DNA of 64,000 bases from JADJNW01 sp964526645 (lineage in GTDB: Bacteria > Bacteroidota > Bacteroidia > Chitinophagales > Saprospiraceae), in assembly GCA_964526645.1 (NCBI GenBank), contig CAZGJN010000020.1, positions 1-64,000 on the forward strand, written 5' to 3'. The notes beneath the pieces are model-generated. The model had not been told where the DNA came from. It made no database searches and worked only from the letters and a program-made list of their open reading frames with translations. Shown here one piece after another: positions 1-9,495 of this stretch; within the stretch, counting starts at the first letter, position 1, and each line of letters begins with the position of its first letter. The translations under genes and the position numbers were made by a program.

Positions 1-1
1 A

Positions 2-1210
2 AAATTGAAAGAAGGCATGCTTACTGCCTACATCGGCTTTGATCCTACGGCTCCTTCCCTCACTATTGGCAATTATGTACAGGTGATGATCCTTACCCTG
101 CTCCAACATGCCGGGCACAAGCCCATTGTCCTCATGGGTGGTGCCACGGGGCGCATTGGTGATCCATCTGGCAAAGACAAAGAGCGAGAACTCAAATCAT
201 ACGATGAGTTGGATGCCAATCTGGCGTTTCAAAAAGAGCAGTTCAAAAAATTTCTTGACTTTGAAAACGGTGAAAATCGAGCGGAATTTGTCAATAACCT
301 CGATTTCTACAAAGATATGAATGTGTTGGATTTTTTGCGCGATGTAGGCAAAACCCTGACCGTCAATTACATGATGAGCAAGGAATCCGTGCAAAAACGC
401 CTGGAAACAGGTATTTCCTTCACAGAATTTAGCTACCAGCTGCTGCAAGCCTACGATTTTCAGGTTTTATTTCAAACCAAAAACTGCGTCTTGCAGGTGG
501 GCGGCTCCGATCAGTGGGGAAATATCACTTCCGGTACAGAATTCATCCGGCGCAACCTGGGCGAAAAAGCCTATGCCGCTACGACGCCCCTGCTCACGAA
601 AGCCGATGGTTCTAAATTTGGCAAATCAACAGAAGGTAATATCTGGCTCGACCCCAATTTAACTTCCCCTTATAAATTTTACCAATTTTGGATCAATGCT
701 GATGATGCCGACATCCCCAAATTCATGCGGTATTTCACCCTAAAATCAAAGGAGGAAATAGAAGCCATAGAAGCACAGCACACAAATAATCCTCGCGAAC
801 TAAAACGCCTGTTGGCAGAAGAATTGACCATTCGGATTCACTCCCAAGAGGATTACGAATCGGTGCTAAAAGTATCGGATTTGCTTTTTGGCAAAAACGC
901 TTCCAAAGAAAATCTATTGGACTTGAGCAACCGCGAATTGGAAACCGTAGCCAATGAAATTGATAGCTTTCAGATACCAAAAGCGGCGCTTGACAATGGT
1001 TTAAATATCGTTGACTTGATGGCAGAACACACGCAGATCGTTCAGTCGAAAAGCGAAGCTCGCCGCGCGATTCAAGGCAATGCCGTATCGGTAAACAAAG
1101 ATAAAATTAGCAATCCTGATACGATACTCAAGACAGAATTACTGCTGCATGGTAAATACTTGATGATAGAAAACGGAAAAAAAAATAAGTACCTCCTTAT
1201 TGCAAATTAA
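2..1210 (+). CDS. tyrS: Tyrosyl-tRNA synthetase, 5' end cut by the window
   Basis: Class I aminoacyl-tRNA synthetase that charges tRNA-Tyr in the cytoplasm. The visible part starts in frame at base 2. The TTG at base 5 is not a credible start, because the family normally has about 30 more residues before the GFDPTA segment. Seen: the GFDPTAPSLTIGNY segment, where the HIGH signature reads TIGN; GGATGRIGDPSGK; the tyrosine/ATP pocket segment GGSDQWGN; the KMSKS equivalent KFGKS; and a C-terminal S4-like RNA-binding tail (SKSEARRAIQGNAVSVN). It lies 14 bases upstream of the PhzF-like gene and may be cotranscribed with it. Identification is secure; only the N-terminus is missing. Confidence 0.96.
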   Translation, partial: KLKEGMLTAYIGFDPTAPSLTIGNYVQVMILTLLQHAGHKPIVLMGGATGRIGDPSGKDKERELKSYDELDANLAFQKEQFKKFLDFENGENRAEFVNNLDFYKDMNVLDFLRDVGKTLTVNYMMSKESVQKRLETGISFTEFSYQLLQAYDFQVLFQTKNCVLQVGGSDQWGNITSGTEFIRRNLGEKAYAATTPLLTKADGSKFGKSTEGNIWLDPNLTSPYKFYQFWINADDADIPKFMRYFTLKSKEEIEAIEAQHTNNPRELKRLLAEELTIRIHSQEDYESVLKVSDLLFGKNASKENLLDLSNRELETVANEIDSFQIPKAALDNGLNIVDLMAEHTQIVQSKSEARRAIQGNAVSVNKDKISNPDTILKTELLLHGKYLMIENGKKNKYLLIAN

Positions 1211-1224
1211 AAAGCAATAGCGCA

Positions 1225-2007
1225 ATGGAACTGAGCCTATACCAAGTGGATGCGTTTACGCACAGTCGTTTCCGGGGGAATCCAGCAGCAGTTGTGCCAC
1301 TCGAAGAATGGCTTCCCGATACCATACTCCAGGATATTGCCCAGGAAAACAACCTCGCCGAAACAGCTTTCTTCGTGCCTGAAGGCGCTGGATTTCACCT
1401 GCGGTGGTTTACCCCAGCGACTGAAGTGGATTTGTGCGGGCATGCTACGGTAGCATCGGCGCATGTGTTATACGAACACCTGGGGTATCAAAAGGACCGG
1501 ATTGAATTCCAATCGCGCAGTGGTTTATTGAGCGTTGAAAGAAAAAATGCGAACTACCTGCTAAATTTTCCCACAGATACGATCACCAAAATCCAAAACG
1601 CGCCCCTTTTGGCGGAAGCCCTGGGCGTCCTGCCGGTAGAAATATTTCAAGGGAAAACAGACTGGCTGGTCATTTTGGAAGAACAGGCGCAAATCGAGCA
1701 TTTAAAGCCAGACCTCCGCAAAATAGCAGAAGCAGGCGGTAGAGGCACCATCGTCAGTGCGCCCGGGACAGCAGTAGATTTTGTGTCGCGTTGTTTTTTT
1801 CCACAAAGCGGCGTGGACGAAGACCCTGTGACCGGCTCGGCACATACAACTTTGGCACCTTATTGGGCAAAACGCCTTGGCAAAAACGAACTTAGCGCCC
1901 GACAGCTTTCCAAACGCGGCGGTGAGTTGCATATCAATTTATTGGGTGATCGAACGGAGATTGGTGGTGCAGCGGTAACTTACCTGATCGGTAAAATTTG
2001 GATTTAA
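1225..2007 (+). CDS. PhzF family isomerase/epimerase-like protein
   Basis: A 260-residue member of the PhzF/diaminopimelate-epimerase fold family. Seen: the typical opening LYQVDAFTHSRFRGNPAAVV, the NNLAETAFF segment whose Glu is the family's catalytic acid, DLCGHAT, and near the end DEDPVTGSAHTTLAPYW. Length is normal for the family. Family members isomerise small carboxylated metabolites. No phenazine genes are nearby, so the substrate is unknown and the name is structural only. The ATG at 1225 follows tyrS by 14 bases. The gene is likely cytoplasmic and cotranscribed with tyrS. Confidence 0.88.
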   Translation: MELSLYQVDAFTHSRFRGNPAAVVPLEEWLPDTILQDIAQENNLAETAFFVPEGAGFHLRWFTPATEVDLCGHATVASAHVLYEHLGYQKDRIEFQSRSGLLSVERKNANYLLNFPTDTITKIQNAPLLAEALGVLPVEIFQGKTDWLVILEEQAQIEHLKPDLRKIAEAGGRGTIVSAPGTAVDFVSRCFFPQSGVDEDPVTGSAHTTLAPYWAKRLGKNELSARQLSKRGGELHINLLGDRTEIGGAAVTYLIGKIWI

Positions 2008-2084
2008 AAAAATACTAAACTCAATTTTGACTTCGTTGTAAAATGCCTATTGGTTAAAGATCAATTATATAAACCCCAAATATC

Positions 2085-2993
2085 ATGAAAAAAACCTCTT
2101 TTTTGCTGCTGATCGCAACCCTGCACTTGATTGGTTGCCGATCTGATTCCAATGCTGCTTTTTCAAAGCTTTTCAAAAAAGAAGAAACCCCCAGTCCGCC
2201 ACCTATTCCACCCCTGAATGTTGAAAACCTCTGCCGAGGCTGGTACATCAGCGGTTTAACGGAAATACCCGATTTGTCAGAAAAACTAAAAAATGTAAAT
2301 TTCGCGGACTACAGAACTGCCCTACAAGCAGGTATCCAGAGAAAAGGGATTTGGTATCATTTTTTCAATGACGAAACAATGTGCGAAATGTGGCTGGGCT
2401 TGTATCGTACCGGCACCTGGCGCTTCAATCATGCCGACTCTACTATTACCTTACAGTTTGGCAAAAAAAATAAAGAAATCATAGTATTTAAAATTACGCA
2501 TTTTTTGGGTAATGACCTCAAAATGACCATCACCGATGATAAAATAAGCCTGCCGGTGCGGATGCAATCTCCTTATGCCACTAACAAAAATGCAGCAACC
2601 GACCCTTTTCACCTCACCAACAACTTATGGCGCCACAAACCGACCCGTGCCGAAACAGACGAACAACTAAAAGCGCGCATGATCAATCATTTGCAGTATT
2701 ACGCCCGGCTCTTTGAGGCAACCATAGCGGACTCCACCCGCAAAATTTCCTTCGATGATTCGCCTTCCTGCCTTCAAATCTACAGCTCTGGCATTGGTTT
2801 GAAAAAGAAAAAGCAGATTCCTGAAGCCTGGTACTTCACTTATTACAACAGGGCGCAGGCTGAAAAAACAATGGCTATTTTACAAAAAATCATGCGCAAA
2901 AAATACTCCCTGGGGGATACTTCTGGCTCCTGGATGCAGGATAATGTAGAAATATTGCAATATTTGCAAAATCAACTACAGGGCGCTACTTAG
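2085..2993 (+). CDS. Hypothetical lipoprotein
   Basis: 302 residues with a lipoprotein signal: a Lys-rich start, a hydrophobic stretch and the lipobox LIGC at about residues 15-18, then a Ser/Asp/Asn-rich linker. The mature part has a central segment of alternating hydrophobic strands (around GTWRFNHADSTITLQF) that resembles the lipocalin-like beta-barrels common in Bacteroidota, and a charged C-terminal half. I do not recognise a named family. It ends 6 bases before the SET-domain gene, so the two are probably cotranscribed. Expected in the outer membrane or periplasm. Confidence 0.7.
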   Translation: MKKTSFLLLIATLHLIGCRSDSNAAFSKLFKKEETPSPPPIPPLNVENLCRGWYISGLTEIPDLSEKLKNVNFADYRTALQAGIQRKGIWYHFFNDETMCEMWLGLYRTGTWRFNHADSTITLQFGKKNKEIIVFKITHFLGNDLKMTITDDKISLPVRMQSPYATNKNAATDPFHLTNNLWRHKPTRAETDEQLKARMINHLQYYARLFEATIADSTRKISFDDSPSCLQIYSSGIGLKKKKQIPEAWYFTYYNRAQAEKTMAILQKIMRKKYSLGDTSGSWMQDNVEILQYLQNQLQGAT

Positions 2994-2999
2994 AAAATT

Positions 3000-3398
3000 A
3001 TGCAAAGACTCCCTTATCTTTTTTTTGGAAAAAGCAAGCTGGGCGGACGAGGCGTATTTACCGCCGAACCGATTAAAGAGGGTTCGCTTATTGAGATTTG
3101 TCCCGTGATCATACTACCGGAGGAAGAATTGCCCATTATTCACAAAACTTATTTACACGATTATTACTTCCTGTGGGGCGAAGATGAAAAACAATGTGCC
3201 ATCGCGCTTGGTTTTGGCTCTTTGTACAATCATGCTTACGATGCCAATGCGGAATACATAATCGATTTGGAAGAAAATACAATTGATTTTTATTCCGTAC
3301 GCGACATCGAAGTTGGGGAAGAAATCACGGTCAATTACAACGGCTTACCCAATGACCCTATGCCTGTTTGGTTTGATAATCCCGACTACAAACGATAG
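3000..3398 (+). CDS. Short SET-domain protein (putative protein-lysine methyltransferase)
   Basis: 132 residues that amount to a SET domain alone. Seen: GGRGVFTAEPIKEGSLIE near the N-terminus (SET motif I), GFGSLYNHAYDANAEY (the NHS-like motif II) and GEEITVNYN (the active-site tyrosine motif). SET domains transfer methyl groups from S-adenosylmethionine to lysine side chains; bacterial members of this size are poorly characterised and the substrate is unknown. It starts 6 bases after the lipoprotein gene and is followed 38 bases later by the rRNA methyltransferase, so it may be part of an RNA/protein modification operon. Confidence 0.85.
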   Translation: MQRLPYLFFGKSKLGGRGVFTAEPIKEGSLIEICPVIILPEEELPIIHKTYLHDYYFLWGEDEKQCAIALGFGSLYNHAYDANAEYIIDLEENTIDFYSVRDIEVGEEITVNYNGLPNDPMPVWFDNPDYKR

Positions 3399-3436
3399 AA
3401 TTGTATTACATTATACCAGAATGTGCCTGCCGACTT

Positions 3437-4633
3437 ATGAAAAAAATTGTGCTAAAAGATAAAAAGGATGCTTCCTTGCGCCGCTTTCATCCCTGGGTTT
3501 TTTCGGGTGCTGTGGACAAAATGGAAGGTCAAATTGCCGATGGCGAAGTCATAGAAGTCTATTCAAAATCAGGTGAATACCTCGCCACAGGGCATTACCA
3601 GGATGGCAGCATCTGCGTACGCATTTTTTCTTTTGCTAAAACCGAGGCAAACCAAACATTCTGGACAAACAAACTCCGAAATGCCTATCAATATAGGCAA
3701 GTGCTGAAGCTAACTAATAACTCTAAAACCAACTGCTACCGCCTTGTGCATGCCGAAGGTGACGGGCTGCCGGGCTTGATTATTGATGTTTATGATAAAA
3801 CGGCGGTGCTGCAATGCCATTCCATTGGGATGCACTTGGCGCGTGAAAAAATTGCCCAGGCATTGCTTGAAATTTATGACAATCGCTTAGTAGCAATTTA
3901 TGATAAAAGCCACGAAACGCTCCCTGAACAGTATGCGAAAGGTATTGAAAATCAGTATTTATTCCCCAAAAATGCGCCCTCTCCTCCTGCTCTATCGCCT
4001 CCTTTTGTCTTAGAAAATGGGCATTCCTTTTTAATAGATTGGGCAGGCGGGCAGAAAACCGGGTTCTTTCTAGATCAACGAGATAATCGTCAGCTACTTA
4101 CTCATTATACAAAAGATAAAACTGTGCTGAATACTTTTTGTTATACAGGGGGTTTTTCGGTGTATGCTTTGAGTGCCGGCGCAGCTTTTGTGGAATCGGT
4201 GGATGTTTCTCAAAAAGCGATTGATTTGACCGATAAAAACGTATTACTAAATGGAAATGCAGAACGGCATCATTCTTATACAGCAGATGTAATAAAATTT
4301 TTACAACAAATTGAAAAACAATACGATGTAATGATCGTTGATCCGCCGGCTTTTGCTAAAAACATCGCCAAACGCCACAACGCCGTGCAAGGCTACAAAC
4401 GCCTGAACGCCCTGGCGCTGAAAAAAATAAAATCGGAAGGAATTTTATTTACCTTCTCTTGTTCTCAAGTCGTTGATCGTCAGTTGTTTTACGATACAAT
4501 TGTAGCGGCCGCTATCGAAGCGGGTCGTAGGGTAAAAGTGATGCACCATTTGACCCAACCTACTGACCATCCTGTGAGTTTATTTCATCCGGAGGGATCG
4601 TATTTAAAAGGTTTAGTATTATTTGTGGAATAA
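3437..4633 (+). CDS. rlmI: Class I rRNA methyltransferase, RlmI-like (23S m5C1962 type)
   Basis: 398 residues from the ATG at 3437. An in-frame TTG at 3401 would add 12 non-conserved residues and was rejected. An N-terminal PUA-like RNA-binding domain (RRFHPWVFSGAVDKMEG) is followed by a Rossmann methyltransferase domain: cofactor motif NTFCYTGGFSVYALSAGA, acidic DVSQKAID, active-site DPPAFAK, and FSCSQVV containing the catalytic cysteine. This is the YccW/RlmI layout, which methylates 23S rRNA cytosine in the E. coli homologue. It is convergent with the VWA gene, with only two bases between the stop codons. Confidence 0.88.
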   Translation: MKKIVLKDKKDASLRRFHPWVFSGAVDKMEGQIADGEVIEVYSKSGEYLATGHYQDGSICVRIFSFAKTEANQTFWTNKLRNAYQYRQVLKLTNNSKTNCYRLVHAEGDGLPGLIIDVYDKTAVLQCHSIGMHLAREKIAQALLEIYDNRLVAIYDKSHETLPEQYAKGIENQYLFPKNAPSPPALSPPFVLENGHSFLIDWAGGQKTGFFLDQRDNRQLLTHYTKDKTVLNTFCYTGGFSVYALSAGAAFVESVDVSQKAIDLTDKNVLLNGNAERHHSYTADVIKFLQQIEKQYDVMIVDPPAFAKNIAKRHNAVQGYKRLNALALKKIKSEGILFTFSCSQVVDRQLFYDTIVAAAIEAGRRVKVMHHLTQPTDHPVSLFHPEGSYLKGLVLFVE

Positions 4634-4635
4634 TT

Positions 4636-5748
4636 TTAAATTCTTTTGAACAACTCAAACTTCCCGTTCCTCACCACAAAAATATCCTTACCAATTTTTA
4701 ATTCCTGCCCTTCGTTCATTTCCAGCAAATTATAAATATCTTCTTCAATCGTATGCACCGATCCCTGAGTTTGCCGCGCCACATTGAGGTAATCCGAATT
4801 GATACCATCTTCTGTACCGCATAAGATAACCCGAACAGGTTTATTTACTTTTTTTAATAAAGCCAGATCCCGAGGTGTCGCCCAATTGTCAGCAATCATA
4901 ATCACTTCTTCACAATCGCTACATTTTTCTATACCAAAGAGCAATGCTTCCACATTATTTTCCGAATCATCGCCGCCACTGCCATTATTTATCACTTTAT
5001 TAGCTAAAGCGGCTATTTCATCAAAAGAACCGGCGCTTTGCCCATACACTCCACCGGTGTTTCCCAGTTCCTTTTCTTTATCACTTTTATTATCACCATC
5101 ATTAAAAAACACGAGATATTTTACCCTGCCTGTATTTTGAGCTAACTTGTACCAAAGCAGCAACTGCGCTGTGTAGGGAGACATGCTCCCCGTCAAATCT
5201 GTCACGACCAACATTTTTTTCCATTGCTGGTTGCGCTGGAATGTATTCAATACCGTGGAATCTCCTTTTGTATGCCGCCTCAAGCTCTCGCCATCCGTAA
5301 AATCCGCTTTGTCAAAATCATTATTGAGTGTAAAAATAAAGCCATGAGGAAGCGCGCGCGCTTCTTGCTCGGATCTGCATTGCGTTTGAGCGGTCAACTT
5401 CCAATTTTCGATTGATACTTCCAGTGCCGCTGGGCAATATTTTGTTAATTCGAGCAGGCGATGTTTATTGAGCTTTCGCTGCCAGGGCTCGTTGTGGCGA
5501 GGATAATCCGAGTAGACCAATTCAATCCGCAGGATAGATGGTTTTTTGGTCAAATAGTCCGGAAAGTTTTTTAGCTTACTGCCAGCATAAGGTAGTGGCA
5601 CAAAAAGTTGATTCGCATGGAGTCTCATTGGGTCAAAAGTTGCGACACGCGCCTGAGTCGCCTTATCCAAAATGGCTTCTACTTTAGCCGATTGGGCATA
5701 AATCAAAGAATTGGCAAGCATCCATAATAACAAGAGGGCTTCCTTCAT
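4636..5748 (-). CDS. Secreted VWA-domain protein
   Basis: 370 residues with an N-terminal signal peptide ending near YAQS. The C-terminal half is a von Willebrand A-type domain: the MIDAS metal site reads DLTGS at about residues 184-188, preceded by a hydrophobic strand and followed by LVFFNDGDN and VIMIADNWATP strands. VWA domains bind divalent metal and protein partners; here it probably acts in the periplasm or on the surface. The N-terminal 140 residues are not recognised. It is divergent from the AAA+ gene at 5852 across a 103-base gap. The partner is unknown. Confidence 0.78.
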   Translation of the reverse strand: MKEALLLLWMLANSLIYAQSAKVEAILDKATQARVATFDPMRLHANQLFVPLPYAGSKLKNFPDYLTKKPSILRIELVYSDYPRHNEPWQRKLNKHRLLELTKYCPAALEVSIENWKLTAQTQCRSEQEARALPHGFIFTLNNDFDKADFTDGESLRRHTKGDSTVLNTFQRNQQWKKMLVVTDLTGSMSPYTAQLLLWYKLAQNTGRVKYLVFFNDGDNKSDKEKELGNTGGVYGQSAGSFDEIAALANKVINNGSGGDDSENNVEALLFGIEKCSDCEEVIMIADNWATPRDLALLKKVNKPVRVILCGTEDGINSDYLNVARQTQGSVHTIEEDIYNLLEMNEGQELKIGKDIFVVRNGKFELFKRI

Positions 5749-5811
5749 TTGGAATAAAAATTTGTGTGGGATAAAAAATTACAACAAAATATTGCCTAAA
5801 ATAACTTTTTT

Positions 5812-5819
5812 TACTTTTG
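5812..5819 (+). promoter_or_regulatory. Bacteroidota-type -7 box (TACTTTTG) for the AAA+ gene
   Basis: TACTTTTG matches the TAnnTTTG consensus exactly. A TTG that could serve as the -33 element lies at 5792-5794, 17 bases upstream. Transcription would start near 5823, giving a leader of roughly 30 bases. Confidence 0.55.
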
Positions 5820-5851
5820 CTTACAAAGTTTTTTCAAGTCTAATTTGAAGC

Positions 5852-8119
5852 ATGGAAAAAATCATTTACCCGCTGCTGTACTTTGAAATCGAACAAGAAA
5901 CGGTATTGGGGCTTCTGATCGGCACGAATTATGAAGTAATGGAGAAAGACCTCCGTAGCTTGAAAACAGTTTTGTCAAACTACCTCCAAAAATGGTACAA
6001 AAAATATAATACCTATCCTCCTGCTTACATGCGCGAGCCTCGGCTCAAATCTATTGAATTGAATATCAAACCCTCCTATGCTGATGAGTGGGGCTACTAT
6101 CCGTTTCCAACCGACATAAAAGTATCGGTGCCGGTCATTTATAGTGAAACGATTTATAATGATTATGAGTGTTTTCTACCCTTGTTAAAAAGGCGATTTC
6201 ATTATAATGCGCCGGAACAATTGGATACGCTTGTGCAGCATTTTGCTACCAATCTGCTAAACCAAATGCAGCCAGAAGAAATCTACCGCCTTGTTCAATA
6301 TCCGAAGCCTCGGCTGGACACCATTCGTTTAAAGGTGAAAGAAGAACGTGTGTACGAGTTTGGCAACTTTTTGGATCCCCGCGAGTTCAAAACACTCCAG
6401 GAGCTTTGCGAGCGATTTCCTTATCCCAAAAATATCAGAAAAAAATTGAACGCCTTGCCGGACACCGCCTGGGAATTGGAAGATAAAGTCAATCTGCTAA
6501 CGGATAAACTAATTACGACACGCTCCAATGTCTTGCTCGTCGGAAATCCTGGTGTTGGCAAAAGTGCAGTGTTAAAACAAGCCATTCGAAGAATCACCAA
6601 TCGCGCCAATAAACAACAACTCGACTTCACTTTTTGGCGCATCACGCCACAGCGCATCACCGCGAGTGCCAAATACTTGGGTGAATGGGAACAAACCTGC
6701 GAAGACCTTGTCAACGAATTAGTTATTGCCAATGGCATCTTATGGGTGGACAATCTGATTCAATTATTGCAAACCGGTGGTGAGGGTCCGCAAGACAGCG
6801 TGGCAGCTTTTCTCATTCCTTTTTTGCAGCAGGGCAAGCTCCAGTTGGTCGGCGAAGCTACACCTCAAGAACTGGAAAGCATGCGACGGCTACTGCCCAG
6901 TTTTATTGGACATTTTCAGCTCATACAACTCGAAGAGCTTCCTGAGCCGCAGATTTTGTTAATCCTGGAAAAACTGGCAGCCTATATTCAGAAAGAAATC
7001 GGCATCATTGTGGATAGCGCTGCTCAATTGCTGGCATACAGGCTTTTACTTCGGCACTATCCTTATGAAAATTTCCCCGGCAAAGCCATCAGGTTGATCG
7101 GCAAATGTGTCAATGACGTGCAGATGGAGGCTTCTTCACGGATAGACAAAGCGGTGGTTATCAAAAATTTTATCCTGCAAACGGGCTTGCCAGAGTTGTT
7201 CCTACGCGACGACCTACCACTCCATGCAACTGAGTTAAATGATTTCTTTTCTTCGAAAATCATCGGTCAGCGCAAAGCAGTCCATCAGCTTTGTGATATT
7301 GTAAAAGTGTATAAAGCTGGCCTCAATAATCCTTACAAGCCTATTGCCACGCTTATACTTGCTGGGCCGACTGGTGTGGGCAAAACGGCTACGGCTAAGG
7401 CACTGGCGGATTATTTTTTCGGTAAAGGACAAAAGCAATCTCCGCTTATCCGAATTGATATGAGTGAGTTTCAGTATCCCGCTCAGATCAGCCGATTTAT
7501 TGGCTATGGCAAAGAAGTTGGGCAATTAGTGAAAGAAGTCCGAGAGCGCCCATTCGCTGTGCTCCTGCTAGATGAAGTAGAGAAAGCGAATCCTGCTATT
7601 TTTGATGCCCTTCTCACGATGCTCGATGAGGGCTTGCTGGTTGATGCTTATGGTCGAATTACGAATTTCAGGAATACCATTGTCTTAATGACTTCCAACT
7701 TAGGTGCTTCCAATCGAGCTTCCATTGGTTTTAAGTCTGACGAACAGGAAGATAAAAGCTACATTGCAGCTATCCAGCAGCACTTCCGACCAGAATTTTT
7801 TAATCGGATTGACGGTGTTATTGTTTTCCAGGCGCTCAATCAAGAAGATATTAAAAAAATTACATTAAAAGAGTTGGAGGAGGTCAAAAAAAGAGAGGGC
7901 TTTATTAAGCGCAAGTTGACACTTTCCTTCACAGATAATGTAATAGATTTTCTTGCTACAACCGGTTTTGATAATCGTTATGGGGCACGCCCTTTGCAAA
8001 GAGCTATCGAGCAGCATATCGTTTTGCCGCTTGCCAATTGGCTGATCGCGCATCCGCAATCAGCGCAGGTGCATATTAACATTGATTATCAAAATAAAAT
8101 CATAATTCAAACAAAATAA
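5852..8119 (+). CDS. Clp/Hsp100-like double AAA+ ATPase with atypical N-terminus
   Basis: 755 residues with two AAA+ modules. Module 1 has Walker A GNPGVGKS (about 231-238) and a ClpC-like SAKYLGEWE segment, but its Walker B reads ILWVDN, so the catalytic Glu is Asn (about 301). Module 2 is intact: Walker A GPTGVGKT (505-512), Walker B LLLDE (571-575), and a Clp-type C-terminal lid. An IGF tripeptide (about 625-627) sits where ClpA/ClpC/ClpX carry their ClpP-docking loop. The first 220 residues are not the Clp N-terminal repeat domain and are unrecognised. Likely an unfoldase that may feed ClpP, with module 1 structural rather than hydrolytic. Confidence 0.85.
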   Translation: MEKIIYPLLYFEIEQETVLGLLIGTNYEVMEKDLRSLKTVLSNYLQKWYKKYNTYPPAYMREPRLKSIELNIKPSYADEWGYYPFPTDIKVSVPVIYSETIYNDYECFLPLLKRRFHYNAPEQLDTLVQHFATNLLNQMQPEEIYRLVQYPKPRLDTIRLKVKEERVYEFGNFLDPREFKTLQELCERFPYPKNIRKKLNALPDTAWELEDKVNLLTDKLITTRSNVLLVGNPGVGKSAVLKQAIRRITNRANKQQLDFTFWRITPQRITASAKYLGEWEQTCEDLVNELVIANGILWVDNLIQLLQTGGEGPQDSVAAFLIPFLQQGKLQLVGEATPQELESMRRLLPSFIGHFQLIQLEELPEPQILLILEKLAAYIQKEIGIIVDSAAQLLAYRLLLRHYPYENFPGKAIRLIGKCVNDVQMEASSRIDKAVVIKNFILQTGLPELFLRDDLPLHATELNDFFSSKIIGQRKAVHQLCDIVKVYKAGLNNPYKPIATLILAGPTGVGKTATAKALADYFFGKGQKQSPLIRIDMSEFQYPAQISRFIGYGKEVGQLVKEVRERPFAVLLLDEVEKANPAIFDALLTMLDEGLLVDAYGRITNFRNTIVLMTSNLGASNRASIGFKSDEQEDKSYIAAIQQHFRPEFFNRIDGVIVFQALNQEDIKKITLKELEEVKKREGFIKRKLTLSFTDNVIDFLATTGFDNRYGARPLQRAIEQHIVLPLANWLIAHPQSAQVHINIDYQNKIIIQTK

Positions 8120-8229
8120 GTCCTTTTTTTATACAAAATTTGAAACAAAAAATCCCAAAAGCTTAATAAGCAAAAAATTTATAAAACAACAATTATGCTA
8201 TCATTTAAAGGTAGCGCTAAAATACGAGT

Positions 8230-9369
8230 ATGCTTTTGTGGATGTTATTTCAGGTGGCTATCATTCTTTTTTTTCCTTTTGTTAGCAAACAAATTACAAC
8301 TCAAACACCCATTGGCAAATGGATAAGCCCTGTTGTAATCTGCTACCTCGCAGGAATTTCTATTAGCAATTTTCATCTTTTCCCTATTGATGCCCAAATA
8401 GTAAAAAGCCTTAGTGAAGGGTTGTTATTAATAGCAATTCCATTGTTATTATATGGCACGAAACTCTCTCATGATTCGCGTTACGCCAAAACAACTTTAT
8501 TATCTTTTATTTTTTGCGCCATTAGTGGGTTTATTGCATCGGGGGTCGCTGCATTTCTTTTTCATCATAAGGTAGAGGAAAGCTGGAAAATTTCGGGAAT
8601 GCTGGCGGGCTTGTACACCGGCGGAACGCCCAATTTGCAAGCAATTGGCTTAGCGCTCCATACCAATAGCGAAACGATTATTTTGCTAAATACCTGCGAT
8701 GTTTTCACAGGTGGTATTTACCTCGTATTTCTCACTTCCATCGCGCATCGTTTTTTTGGCTTATTTTTGAAGGACTTCAAAACACAGTATGGAAATAATG
8801 CTGATATTTTACAATCATTGGCATTTGAGAAGATTTGTGTAAGAGATAGCATAAAAGCAATCCTTTATACAATAGTGCTATTAGTATTTTCACTCTACAC
8901 TATCTGGTTGATTTTTAAAAATTTAGGGGAAATTATATTCATTTTATTGATGATCACAAGTTTGAGTATTGGCAGTTCTTTCTTGCCTTTTGTGCGAAAA
9001 TGGAAAGGAACATTCGAGACAGGAGAGCTATTTTTATTGGCTTTTTGTGTTGCATTGGGGATACTTGCCGACTTTAATGAAATTATTTCCGCCGGAAAAG
9101 ATATTCTACTTTATATTTCTTTTGTGCTTTTCGCAACAATAACATTACACCTTTTACTCGCCAAATTATTCAAAATAGATCGAGATACTTTTATGATTAC
9201 CTCTACGGCAGGGGTATATGGTCCTGCTTTTATCGGCCAAATTGCCAGTGCTATTGGAAACAAAGAGTTGGTATTTCCAGGCATGGCTTTGGGCTTGCTT
9301 GGATATGCTATGGGAAATTACTGGGGCATCAGCTTAGCTTATTTATTAAAGTTAATGTTGTCGCAATAA
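8230..9369 (+). CDS. DUF819 family integral membrane protein
   Basis: 379 residues with about ten hydrophobic segments and almost no soluble part. The segment GLYTGGTPNLQAIGLAL resembles the conserved glycine-rich re-entrant motif of DUF819 (YjcL-like) proteins, and the closing GLLGYAMGNYWGISLAYLL is also typical. Members are predicted secondary transporters of unknown substrate. It stands alone downstream of the AAA+ gene after a 110-base AT-rich gap, and is convergent with the methyltransferase at 9496. Confidence 0.78.
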   Translation: MLLWMLFQVAIILFFPFVSKQITTQTPIGKWISPVVICYLAGISISNFHLFPIDAQIVKSLSEGLLLIAIPLLLYGTKLSHDSRYAKTTLLSFIFCAISGFIASGVAAFLFHHKVEESWKISGMLAGLYTGGTPNLQAIGLALHTNSETIILLNTCDVFTGGIYLVFLTSIAHRFFGLFLKDFKTQYGNNADILQSLAFEKICVRDSIKAILYTIVLLVFSLYTIWLIFKNLGEIIFILLMITSLSIGSSFLPFVRKWKGTFETGELFLLAFCVALGILADFNEIISAGKDILLYISFVLFATITLHLLLAKLFKIDRDTFMITSTAGVYGPAFIGQIASAIGNKELVFPGMALGLLGYAMGNYWGISLAYLLKLMLSQ

Positions 9370-9495
9370 TTTCACACAATATATTATATAATTAAATACA
9401 AAAATAGTACAGAAACGAATCAAGGAATTTTATTAAGCCAGTTGAACTGTGGTTAGAAATCATCTTATTTGAATTCAACGCAAAAAGATTCTATG

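Noticed and set aside
735..980. Minus-strand ORF inside tyrS, and similar antisense ORFs throughout
   Set aside because: Shadow frames of well-supported genes on the opposite strand, with no independent evidence.
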